Assembly: GCF_001428045.1 (NCBI RefSeq)
Contig: NZ_LMSD01000002.1
Span: forward strand, 812 to 64,811
DNA from: Paenibacillus sp. Soil750
Lineage (GTDB): Bacteria > Bacillota > Bacilli > Paenibacillales > NBRC-103111
DNA length: 64,000 nucleotides
Direction of reading: 5' to 3'
This document shows, in pieces, positions 1 through 7,648 of the stretch. The translations under genes and the position numbers were made by a program. The notes under the pieces are model-generated. The model searched no databases and had not been told where the DNA came from. It saw only the letters and a program-made list of their open reading frames with translations. Within the stretch, counting starts at the first letter, position 1, and the number at the start of each line of letters is the position of its first letter.

Positions 1-294
1 AGTACCGCAGTCAGCTAGAAAGCTATGGGATAACGCCCAGTATGAGTCGTAAAGGTAACTGTTATGACAATGCCTGTATGGAGGCATTTCATAGCATTAT
101 GAAGCGTGAATTCATCTACAGCAACCCAAAATTCAAGACTAAACAAGAAGCCCATCAGAAGCTGTATCGATATCTTGAGTTCTTTTACAACAGGACAAGG
201 TCGAATAGCACAATTGGTTACATGTCACCTGAGCAATTTGAGCAGCTATACTACCAGCAAGTCGCATAACTTAGTGACGTCCACTTTCTTGACA
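1..294 (+). mobile_element. 3' end of an IS3-family insertion sequence
   Basis: The window opens inside an insertion sequence. The transposase reading frame runs from the first bases and stops at 269. The sequence after it, ending in CCACTTTCTTGACA, has the CA-3' end expected of an IS3-type right terminal repeat, so I place the element's end at about 294. The left end and most of the transposase lie outside the window. The terminal repeat is inferred, because its left partner cannot be seen. Confidence 0.75.
3..269 (+). CDS. IS3/IS150-type transposase OrfB, C-terminal part
   Basis: This is the last 88 codons of an rve-domain (DDE) transposase that inserts and excises the element. The open frame reaches back to base 3 without a stop, so the methionine at 42 is internal. 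The stretch SRKGNCYDNACMEAFHSIMK is the typical IS150/IS3 OrfB segment carrying the last catalytic acidic residue. It is followed by the usual YxxxxRxHSxxGYxSPxxF-type tail, here YNRTRSNSTIGYMSPEQF. The N-terminal HTH and the first two catalytic aspartates are beyond the window, so I cannot tell whether the copy is functional. Confidence 0.88.
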   Translation, partial: YRSQLESYGITPSMSRKGNCYDNACMEAFHSIMKREFIYSNPKFKTKQEAHQKLYRYLEFFYNRTRSNSTIGYMSPEQFEQLYYQQVA

Positions 295-403
295 GAAGAG
301 CATGAATAGCACAATTGGTTACATGTCACCTGAGCAATTTGAGCAGCTATACTACCAGCAAGTCGCATAACTTAGTGACGTCCACTTTCTTGACAGAAGA
401 GCA
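203..403. repeat. Tandem direct repeat of the IS terminus (two 100-bp copies)
   Basis: Bases 203-302 and 304-403 read as the same 100 bp, separated by one base (T303). Each copy contains the last 22 transposase codons, the stop, the terminal repeat and GAAGAGCA just outside it. The second copy is a dead fragment. It could be a real duplication of the element's end with flank, or an assembly artefact, since the window also starts inside this repeated element. Confidence 0.9.
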
Positions 404-537
404 CTTTATTACTCAGTTTGACAAAATCCCTAAAAATTACCTGTAAAAAATCCAGTTAATGTTATAAACTAGCCAATTCCTACTTAATTAACTGTACAAA
501 ATACATCTATTGTATCGGGACTTGGACTAAACTCAAG

Positions 538-577
538 AAAAATGCCCTCCAATCCACAACAGTGGACCAAAGGGCAT
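538..577 (-). terminator. Rho-independent terminator of bshC-ahcY
   Basis: ATGCCCT (542-548) pairs with AGGGCAT (571-577), and TCCAC/GTGGA inside extends the stem. On the minus strand the hairpin is followed by a T run. It lies 22 bp past the ahcY stop. Bases 404-537 hold nothing I recognise. Confidence 0.85.
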
Positions 578-598
578 CATCATCACATCATGTATATT

Positions 599-1861
599 CT
601 AGTGCTCATCCCAGCTATCTAGGTAAGCTTTTTGCTCATCTGAGAGAGCATCCACACTCGTACCTAGTGATTCAAGCTTGAAGCGAGCAACTTGCTCATC
701 CAACACATAAGGAACATTGACAACTGTATTTCCTAGAGTTTGATAAGCATCATTCACATATTTCAAGGACATCGCTTGAAGCGCAAATGTCATATCCATG
801 ATCTCGGCAGGATGACCATCCCCAGCAGCTAGGTTAACTAAGCGACCTTCAGCCAAGATATACACTTTACGACCATCCGTCAGTTGATACTCTTCAATGT
901 TACGTCGAACTGTACGTTTGGAGGAAGACAACGCCTCTAACTCCGGTTTGTTTACTTCAACATCAAAGTGTCCCGCGTTCGAAAGAATTGCGCCATCTTT
1001 CATCACTTTGTAGTGTTCGCCACGGATAACATCGCGGTTACCTGTAACCGTAACGAAGAAATCACCCAATTTCGCAGCTTCGATCATTGGCATAACTGCG
1101 AAACCATCCATATACGCTTCAACGCCTTTAATCGCATCGATTTCAGTTACGATTACGTTAGCGCCTAAACCTTTGGCACGCATAGCCACACCTTTACCAC
1201 ACCAGCCATAGCCAACTACAACGACGGTTTTACCTGCAACCACCAAGTTTGTTGTACGGTTGATGCCATCCCAAACGGATTGACCTGTACCATAACGGTT
1301 ATCAAACAAGTATTTACAGTAAGCATCATTAACAGCAACCATTGGGAAACCAAGTTTCCCGTCTTTCTCCATCGCTTTCAAACGAAGAATCCCTGTTGTT
1401 GTTTCTTCTGCACCACCGCGCACATTTACAGCCAAATCTTTACGCTCGGAGTGAAGAAGTGAAACTAAGTCGCCACCGTCATCAATAATGAGGTCTGGTT
1501 TGGATTCTAATGATTTAATAAGAAGCTCTTTGTATTCTTCTGCACTTGGGTTGTATTTGGCAAATACCGTGATTCCATCTTCAACAAGCGCCGCACATAC
1601 ATCATCTTGCGTGGAAAGCGGGTTACTACCTGTGATCGTAACTTCAGCTCCTCCAGCTTTAACAACCTTTGCTAAGTAAGCAGTTTTAGCTTCCAAATGC
1701 AAAGAGATCGTTACTTTCAAACCTTTGAAAGGCTGTTCTTTCTCAAATTGCTCACGAATTCGATTCAAAACAGGCATGTGCGCCTGAACCCAATCAATTT
1801 TCAAATGACCATCTGGCGCTAACGCCATGTCAGTTACAATACTGTTTGTTGCAATTGTCAT
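599..1861 (-). CDS. ahcY: Adenosylhomocysteinase (S-adenosylhomocysteine hydrolase)
   Basis: It reversibly splits S-adenosylhomocysteine into adenosine and homocysteine with bound NAD, removing the inhibitory by-product of methylation. The 420-aa length fits the shorter bacterial/archaeal form. The Rossmann part shows VVVGYGWCGKG around residues 215-225, and the C-terminus carries the conserved NLAAGDGHPAEIMD stretch. ATG at 1861 follows GGAGGAACGAAG. bshC ends 11 bp upstream, so the two form one operon. This route differs from the Pfs/LuxS recycling of B. subtilis. The protein is cytoplasmic. Confidence 0.96.
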   Translation of the reverse strand: MTIATNSIVTDMALAPDGHLKIDWVQAHMPVLNRIREQFEKEQPFKGLKVTISLHLEAKTAYLAKVVKAGGAEVTITGSNPLSTQDDVCAALVEDGITVFAKYNPSAEEYKELLIKSLESKPDLIIDDGGDLVSLLHSERKDLAVNVRGGAEETTTGILRLKAMEKDGKLGFPMVAVNDAYCKYLFDNRYGTGQSVWDGINRTTNLVVAGKTVVVVGYGWCGKGVAMRAKGLGANVIVTEIDAIKGVEAYMDGFAVMPMIEAAKLGDFFVTVTGNRDVIRGEHYKVMKDGAILSNAGHFDVEVNKPELEALSSSKRTVRRNIEEYQLTDGRKVYILAEGRLVNLAAGDGHPAEIMDMTFALQAMSLKYVNDAYQTLGNTVVNVPYVLDEQVARFKLESLGTSVDALSDEQKAYLDSWDEH

Positions 1862-1872
1862 CTTCGTTCCTC

Positions 1873-3507
1873 CTACAAATAATAGATACGATGCATGCCG
1901 TCTACAGGTATTGGCGTCTCAAGTAAATGATGCAGCCAAACATTCCCATAACGATTCAGATAAGCACACCCATTATACACTCTTTCTTGTGGCTTGGCTA
2001 ACGGAAAAATAGTAAGTCGAACACGGTCTAACTGTCGGATTGCTGCATCGAATTGCGTATGTGACGCTTCGCTTGCCTTATGGTGCAAATATTCAATTTG
2101 TTCCACAATTTTAGCCAGATTCGTATCTCCAAGCTTTTTGACACCAGGATTAATACTACTAAGAGACTCCACAAGGGGAGCGTAGGCGCTAAGGAAGGAC
2201 TCCTTAACAGCTTCAAACCGTTCGTTGAGCTGAAGTGTATCTTGCGCATCCAACCAAGCTTGTTTCTTCTCATCAAAGCGTTCCAGAACGTCTGTCAAAG
2301 TAAGCTCGTATTTGTCCATCTGTTTCTTTATCGTACCCTCAATCAATGTAAACTCCAGTCGCGGCACCACAATCGGCATACGCATATGAAAATGCTCGAA
2401 CGCTTGCTTCGTCAGCGCCCAGTAAGCAATTTCCCCAGGACCAAGCACTGTTGCCAGAACTGGAAATAGATATTCCTGCATAAGCGGCCGAGACATGACA
2501 TTATTGCTCAACTGTTCCGGTGTCGACTCCGCTTTATCACGAAGTTCAGCTTTCGTGTAACTAACCGTATTTTTCTTATCCGTAAAGTGCTCTCTCTCAC
2601 GATGAAGCAGCAATCTCGCACCTTCGGCGAAAACGAAGAGGTTCGCAGCATCCTCATGAATTTCCGCTTGAATCCCATAACCCGATTGACTGACTTCAGC
2701 TTGACTGCGCAGTAAGGAAGCGGTAAATGACTCATTTTGCACTACCATTTGCTCAAACATAGATGACTCTAGTGCACGAACCGAAGGCTCATCCGCATCG
2801 ATCAACACAAGTCCATACTCGCCAAACAACATCGCCATCCAACGAGCGAAAGCATCTGAAAGTGTCGCGCCATCTCCTGCAGCTGAACGCATTTTATCTA
2901 ACAAGGACGCTTTGAATTCCGTATCCATTAGTGATTGATCTAACTTATTCAATGCCTCTTCCCAGGCTTCAGAGGACAGTGGCAGGCGACTCACGGACGT
3001 CCTTACACCAGTTGGATGCTCCACCTTCAGCTTCTCAATCTGCTGCGTATTCGAAAGAACATGGACGTGATTGACTTCATCGAAGTCGTGATCCTCACCA
3101 GCGATCCAAAAAATCGGAACGACTATGCGTTGCAGCTTAGTACGCCACTCCCGCGCCAATTGAATAATCGTGATGGCCTTATAAAGGATCATCAACTGTC
3201 CGCCAAACAATCCCGCTTGTTGACCACCAACAATCGCCAGCGTTTGCTGATCGCCTAATGCTGCGATATGCTCGAGAGCCACATCTGTATTCCCTACACG
3301 TCGATTGTAAGCTTCTAGCATCCCTACAAGCCGCTCACGCTCGACATGCGGGGCATCCTTAGCTCCGTCCAGCCAATTCACACGAGCCTGCCAATCTTCC
3401 GCGTTTCCAAAATGATAAGGGAACAACGACTTCGCCTTACCTTTACCCGTTATATAATCTTCCGCCAATGTCTGATTTTTCTTCCATTGAAAAGTTTCCA
3501 TTTGCAT
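1873..3507 (-). CDS. bshC: Bacillithiol biosynthesis cysteine-adding enzyme BshC
   Basis: Putative cysteine ligase that adds cysteine to glucosaminyl-malate in the last step of bacillithiol synthesis, the main low-molecular-weight thiol of many Firmicutes. At 544 aa it has the family length. The N-terminal core contains GGQQAGLFGGQLMILYKAI (about 93-111) and IFWIAGEDHDFDEV, both characteristic of BshC, followed by a long helical segment and RVYNGCAYLNRYG near the end. The start ATG at 3507 lies 12 nt after GAGGAGA. It is first gene of an operon with ahcY, linking thiol synthesis to homocysteine release. Confidence 0.95.
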   Translation of the reverse strand: MQMETFQWKKNQTLAEDYITGKGKAKSLFPYHFGNAEDWQARVNWLDGAKDAPHVERERLVGMLEAYNRRVGNTDVALEHIAALGDQQTLAIVGGQQAGLFGGQLMILYKAITIIQLAREWRTKLQRIVVPIFWIAGEDHDFDEVNHVHVLSNTQQIEKLKVEHPTGVRTSVSRLPLSSEAWEEALNKLDQSLMDTEFKASLLDKMRSAAGDGATLSDAFARWMAMLFGEYGLVLIDADEPSVRALESSMFEQMVVQNESFTASLLRSQAEVSQSGYGIQAEIHEDAANLFVFAEGARLLLHREREHFTDKKNTVSYTKAELRDKAESTPEQLSNNVMSRPLMQEYLFPVLATVLGPGEIAYWALTKQAFEHFHMRMPIVVPRLEFTLIEGTIKKQMDKYELTLTDVLERFDEKKQAWLDAQDTLQLNERFEAVKESFLSAYAPLVESLSSINPGVKKLGDTNLAKIVEQIEYLHHKASEASHTQFDAAIRQLDRVRLTIFPLAKPQERVYNGCAYLNRYGNVWLHHLLETPIPVDGMHRIYYL

Positions 3508-3555
3508 ATGCGACTAGTGTCTCCTCTTCATAACAAATAAAACAACTATCCTTTG

Positions 3556-3584
3556 ATTGTACACGGTAGCCCTGAAATCGTCAA
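3556..3584 (-). promoter_or_regulatory. Sigma-A-type promoter of bshC-ahcY
   Basis: On the minus strand TTGACG (3579-3584) and TACAAT (3556-3561) are 17 bp apart, about 50 bp before the bshC start. Each box differs from consensus at one base. No operator is evident around it. Confidence 0.72.
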
Positions 3585-3631
3585 AACTGTATTTTTTCTA
3601 ATTACAATTGTGCAAAGGTTAAGATAACGAG

Positions 3632-3656
3632 GAAAAGCCGCCCCTTAGGGACGGCT
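3632..3656 (-). terminator. Terminator of the opp operon
   Basis: AGCCGTCCC/GGGGCGGCT-type hairpin (3636-3656, one G-T pair, TAA loop) followed on the minus strand by TTTTCC, directly after the oppF stop. Confidence 0.82.
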
Positions 3657-3663
3657 AGATTTA

Positions 3664-4638
3664 TTAGTATAGATGACAAGCAACAAAGTGATTCGGTTCC
3701 ACTTCTTTGCTAGGCGGCATGGAATCTGCACACTTCGCCATCGCTTGTGGACAACGTGTACGGAATGGGCAACCACTAGGCGGGTTAAGCGGACTCGGTA
3801 CATCGCCTTGAAGGATAATACGCTCGCGTGTACGCTCAACTTCTGGATCCGGAATTGGAATCGCTGAAAGCAGCGATTGTGTATATGGGTGTAACGGTTT
3901 CGCATATAGGGCATCAGAAGTTGTAACTTCTACTAGATTCCCTAAATACATAACCCCGATACGGTCGGAGATGTGCTTCACCATCGCCAAATCATGCGCG
4001 ATAAATAAGTAAGTTAAGCCCATTTCTTTTTGTAATCTTTTGAAAAGGTTAACGACTTGTGCCTGAACGGAAACGTCCAAAGCAGAAATCGGCTCATCTG
4101 CGATAATGAATTTCGGTTCAATCGCAAGCGCACGGGCAATCCCGATACGTTGACGTTGACCACCGGAGAATTCATGTGGGAATCGGCTAGCATGCTCATC
4201 ATTCAAACCAACTGCACGAAGTAATTCCATAACACGTTCTTTACGCTTTGCACCTTTGTATAAGCCATGGATATCAATACCTTCAGCAATGATATTCCCG
4301 ACAGTCATACGTGGGTTCAGGGATGCGTAAGGATCTTGGAATACCATTTGCATATTCCGGTTGAATTCCTTCAACTTTTTCCCAGTCAGCTTATGAACAT
4401 CTTCGCCATCGAAAATGACTTCGCCTTCCGTCGCATCATAAAGCTTAATGATGGTTCTTCCTGCTGTGGATTTACCACAACCGGACTCCCCAACAAGACC
4501 AAACGTTTCACCACGTTTAATTTCTATAGAAAAGTTGTCTACGGCTTTCAAGATCTTGCCGTTTCCAAGATTGAAATGTTTCTTCATATTGCGAATTTGC
4601 AAAATCGGTTGCTCAGACTTAGCCAATGTTTTAGACAT
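3664..4638 (-). CDS. oppF: Oligopeptide ABC transporter ATP-binding protein OppF
   Basis: One of the two ATPases that power the oligopeptide importer at the inner face of the membrane. The 324 aa contain Walker A GESGCGKST (about 50), the ABC signature LSGGQRQR variant FSGGQRQRIGIARAL, Walker B FIIADEPISALD, and the Opp/Dpp C-terminal extension with CPFRTRCPQAMAKC. That Cys-rich motif is typical of this subfamily, and in relatives it can carry an Fe-S or metal site. ATG follows GGGAGG and overlaps the end of oppD by 8 bp, which suggests translational coupling. Confidence 0.93.
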   Translation of the reverse strand: MSKTLAKSEQPILQIRNMKKHFNLGNGKILKAVDNFSIEIKRGETFGLVGESGCGKSTAGRTIIKLYDATEGEVIFDGEDVHKLTGKKLKEFNRNMQMVFQDPYASLNPRMTVGNIIAEGIDIHGLYKGAKRKERVMELLRAVGLNDEHASRFPHEFSGGQRQRIGIARALAIEPKFIIADEPISALDVSVQAQVVNLFKRLQKEMGLTYLFIAHDLAMVKHISDRIGVMYLGNLVEVTTSDALYAKPLHPYTQSLLSAIPIPDPEVERTRERIILQGDVPSPLNPPSGCPFRTRCPQAMAKCADSMPPSKEVEPNHFVACHLY

Positions 4639-5668
4639 GCCTATTACCTCCCACTCCTACAGGACGTTCAACCTTCGGCGCATCCGGGTGAAGTAACCAG
4701 CAAGCCGCTGAATGTGTTTCAGACAGCACGGAATGTGCCGGATCTTCTTCCAGACAGTGATTCATCGCATATGGACATCTAGCTGCGAAGGCACACCCTT
4801 TCGGTGGAGCGAACAAATCTGGAGGTGTACCTGGAATCGGCACAAGCTCCTCATTCGCGTTCGTATCCAACCGCGGCACTGAACGAAGCAAGCCCCATGT
4901 ATATGGATGCTGCGGCTCATAGAATATTTCATCTACGGTACCTTGTTCAATAATTTTTCCTGCATACATAACCACAACGCGCCCTGCCATATCAGCAACA
5001 ACACCAAGATCATGCGTAATCAAGATAATGGATGAGTCCGTTTCAACAGAGATCTTCTTCATCAAATCAATAATTTGAGCCTGAATGGTAACGTCTAGCG
5101 CTGTTGTTGGCTCATCTGCAATCAGAAGCTTAGGCGAACACGCAAGAGCAATCGCGATCATAACGCGTTGACGCATACCACCGGAAAGTTCGTGTGGATA
5201 TTGATGAATACGACCCTCAGGCGAGTTGATACCAACAAGCTTTAGAATTTCGATAGCTCTATCTTTTGCAGCGCTTTTACTTAAACCTTCGTGTTTGATC
5301 AAACCTTCCGTGATCTGATCACCGATTTTCATTGTCGGATTCAATGAAGTCATTGGATCCTGGAAAATCATACCCATTTCTGAGCCACGAATTTTCTCCA
5401 TTTGCTTATTGGAAAGTTTGGTAATATCCACTTTCCCATCAAACATGATAGAGCCGCTTTTTATATAACTAGGCGGAGTAGGAATTAAACGCATGAGCGT
5501 TTGTGCCGTTACGGATTTACCGCAGCCGGATTCACCTACAATCGCCAACACTTCACCTTTTTTCAAAGAAAAAGATACGCCACGAACAGCTTGAACTTCA
5601 CCCGCATACGTCTGGAATGAAACTCTCAAATCTTTCACTTCTAGCAAATTGTCTTTGGTGCTCATCAT
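4631..5668 (-). CDS. oppD: Oligopeptide ABC transporter ATP-binding protein OppD
   Basis: Partner ATPase of OppF in the importer. Walker A GESGCGKSVTAQ lies around residue 43, the signature LSGGMRQRVMIAIAL in the middle, and Walker B LLIADEPTTALD after it. The C-terminal CAFAARCPYAMNHC motif is again the Opp/Dpp-type cysteine cluster. Length 345 aa is normal. Two ATGs in tandem (5668 and 5665) follow AAGGGG, and either could be used. It lies between oppC (13 bp upstream) and oppF (8-bp overlap) in a five-gene operon. Confidence 0.93.
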   Translation of the reverse strand: MMSTKDNLLEVKDLRVSFQTYAGEVQAVRGVSFSLKKGEVLAIVGESGCGKSVTAQTLMRLIPTPPSYIKSGSIMFDGKVDITKLSNKQMEKIRGSEMGMIFQDPMTSLNPTMKIGDQITEGLIKHEGLSKSAAKDRAIEILKLVGINSPEGRIHQYPHELSGGMRQRVMIAIALACSPKLLIADEPTTALDVTIQAQIIDLMKKISVETDSSIILITHDLGVVADMAGRVVVMYAGKIIEQGTVDEIFYEPQHPYTWGLLRSVPRLDTNANEELVPIPGTPPDLFAPPKGCAFAARCPYAMNHCLEEDPAHSVLSETHSAACWLLHPDAPKVERPVGVGGNRHV

Positions 5669-5681
5669 TATTCACCCCTTC

Positions 5682-6614
5682 TTACTTGCGCATTTTTGGA
5701 TCTAGCGCATCACGAAGCCCATCGCCGAGTAGATTGAAGCTCAACAAGATTAAGCTGAACACAATTGTCGGGAAAATAAGGCGATGCGGATATAACCGAA
5801 TATAGTTAGCACCGTCTGACAGCAAGTTACCTAGCGATGCCAGCGGCGGCTTTACACCAAGACCGATAAAGCTCAAGAAAGCTTCAGTAAAGATCGCAGA
5901 TGGCACAACGAATGTGATCTGTACAATGATTATACCAAGCGCATTGGGGATTAAACTACGCATAATTATTCTCATGGGAGAAGCTCCCAGTGTACGCGAA
6001 GCCAATACGAACTCTTGTTCTTTAAGTGTAAGCATTTGTCCACGAACAAGTCGGGCCATAGGTACCCACCCTGTAATACTATAGGCGATAATAATGGAAG
6101 AAACCCCTGAGCCAATAACCATGATCAATAGAATGGCAATCAACAAGAAAGGAATTGCGTAGACAATCTCAATGGAACGTTGCATCACTTCATCAACTTT
6201 CCCACCGTAATACGCGGAAATCCCACCGTAAATAACACCAACTACTAAGTCAATCAATGCCGCCGTAATACCAATAAATAGGGAGATTCGAGTACCCCAC
6301 CATACACGCGTCCACACATCTCGACCGAAATCATCTGTTCCAAAGAAGTGCGAACTGCTTGGCACCGCATTTTTAAGCTTTAAGTTTTGCGTCTGATAAT
6401 CGTAGCTTGAAACAAATGGAACGATAATCGAAAGTACGATTAAAGTTACCAATATAATTAAGCCAGCCATAGCCAGTCTATTTTTCTTAAGTCGTCTCCA
6501 TGCGTCCTGCCAATAATTAAGTGAAGGTCGTACAATTACTTCACCAGTTAGAGATTTATTTGAAACGGGAGCAAACTTGTAGTTAGTCTCTGTTGATTCA
6601 TTTGGAGTTTGCAT
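5682..6614 (-). CDS. oppC: Oligopeptide ABC transporter permease OppC
   Basis: Integral membrane half of the peptide channel. The 310-aa protein has an N-terminal cytosolic stretch, the OppC_N helix at about 40-65, then the BPD_transp_1 segment with five further helices. The coupling (EAA-like) loop LASRTLGASPMRIIMRSLIPNA is clear around residue 205. Only 3 bp separate it from oppB. The upstream CGGGAAA is a weak ribosome-binding site, so translation is probably coupled to oppB. Confidence 0.93.
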   Translation of the reverse strand: MQTPNESTETNYKFAPVSNKSLTGEVIVRPSLNYWQDAWRRLKKNRLAMAGLIILVTLIVLSIIVPFVSSYDYQTQNLKLKNAVPSSSHFFGTDDFGRDVWTRVWWGTRISLFIGITAALIDLVVGVIYGGISAYYGGKVDEVMQRSIEIVYAIPFLLIAILLIMVIGSGVSSIIIAYSITGWVPMARLVRGQMLTLKEQEFVLASRTLGASPMRIIMRSLIPNALGIIIVQITFVVPSAIFTEAFLSFIGLGVKPPLASLGNLLSDGANYIRLYPHRLIFPTIVFSLILLSFNLLGDGLRDALDPKMRK

Positions 6615-6617
6615 GAA

Positions 6618-7550
6618 TTATTTCCCGCCTTTCCCAAGACGAATTCTAGGGTCTACTAAGCCATACACAACGTCTGTAATAAAGATAACGACAATCAATA
6701 TTGCTGAGTAAAAGATAGTTAATCCAGAAATCATCGTATAATCATTCGAATATACAGATGACACAAAATGTTTACCCAAACCTGGTACACTAAAAATTTG
6801 TTCAACAACTAACGTACCTGTGATGACGTTTACAAATATTGGACCGATAATCGTGATGACCGGTAATATCGCATTACGAATTGTATGCTTAACTACAACT
6901 GTTATAGTTGACAAACCTTTTGATTTCGCTGTTTTAATATAATCTTGATTCAAAACGTCTAACATGGACGTACGCATTAACCGCGCCAAAATAGCAATTG
7001 TACCGAAGGACAAAGCAATAGCTGGTAATACCTTGTATTCTGGACCTTTCCATAAACCAGCAGGCAAAATTCCCCACTTCACACCTACATAATAAGAAAG
7101 CATGGGACCAAGCACGAAGGACGGAATGGACACACCTAGGATCGCAATGAACATAGCAGTGTAATCGCCAACTTTATTATGTTTCAAGGCTGCAATAATC
7201 CCTAAAGTTAAACCAACAACAATTGCAATTACAATTGAAATTAATCCAAGTTCTAAGGACGAAGGGAAAGCTTGTTTGATAATATCAGTTACTTTGTGAG
7301 CAGGGAATTGAAAGGAAGCTCCTAGATCGCCATGGATGATATTGTTCATGAATGTCAAGTATTGTTCCCACAACGGCTTATCTAGACCGTATTGCTTCAT
7401 CAACATATCTCTCGTAGCTTTCGGAATCTTCTCAGCGCCTTCTCCTAGTGGATTACCTGGCAAGTTTTTCATCAGAACGAAAGTAAATGTTGCGATTAGC
7501 CATAACGTAATAAGCGCATATAGGAAACGGCGAAGAATGAACTTAATCAT
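6618..7550 (-). CDS. oppB: Oligopeptide ABC transporter permease OppB
   Basis: Second permease of the importer, 310 aa, starting with the characteristic OppB N-terminus MIKFILRRFLYALITLW and the PGNP motif (KNLPGNPLG). The coupling loop TAKSKGLSTITVVVKHTIRNA lies near residue 210. Six membrane helices are visible. ATG follows AAAGGAGGAGCAAT. An imperfect hairpin in the 98-bp gap after oppA would set expression of this gene and the rest of the operon lower than that of oppA. Confidence 0.93.
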   Translation of the reverse strand: MIKFILRRFLYALITLWLIATFTFVLMKNLPGNPLGEGAEKIPKATRDMLMKQYGLDKPLWEQYLTFMNNIIHGDLGASFQFPAHKVTDIIKQAFPSSLELGLISIVIAIVVGLTLGIIAALKHNKVGDYTAMFIAILGVSIPSFVLGPMLSYYVGVKWGILPAGLWKGPEYKVLPAIALSFGTIAILARLMRTSMLDVLNQDYIKTAKSKGLSTITVVVKHTIRNAILPVITIIGPIFVNVITGTLVVEQIFSVPGLGKHFVSSVYSNDYTMISGLTIFYSAILIVVIFITDVVYGLVDPRIRLGKGGK

Positions 7551-7588
7551 ATTGCTCCTCCTTTATTAAAATATAAGACAAGAAACTT

Positions 7589-7627
7589 AGAAGAGGCCGC
7601 TCCCACGAGGTGCGAACGGCCCCTTCT
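7589..7627 (-). terminator. Hairpin between oppA and oppB (partial terminator or mRNA stabiliser)
   Basis: Inverted repeat with arms AGAAGGGGCCGTTCGCA and its partner ending AGCGGCCTCTTCT, with a small loop and a few mismatches. No good U tract follows on the minus strand (TAAGTTTCTT). Such hairpins after solute-binding-protein genes often protect the upstream mRNA or attenuate downstream genes; this role is inferred. Confidence 0.6.
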
Positions 7628-7648
7628 GCTAAAAAACTTCTTTAAAGA

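Noticed and set aside
404-537. Outward promoter from the IS end (TTGACA at 418-423)
   Set aside because: The -10 box with correct spacing is poor (CTGTAA) and no plus-strand gene follows.
4267-4782. 171-codon plus-strand frame over oppD/oppF
   Set aside because: Antisense to the two ATPase genes, with no ribosome site and no similarity.
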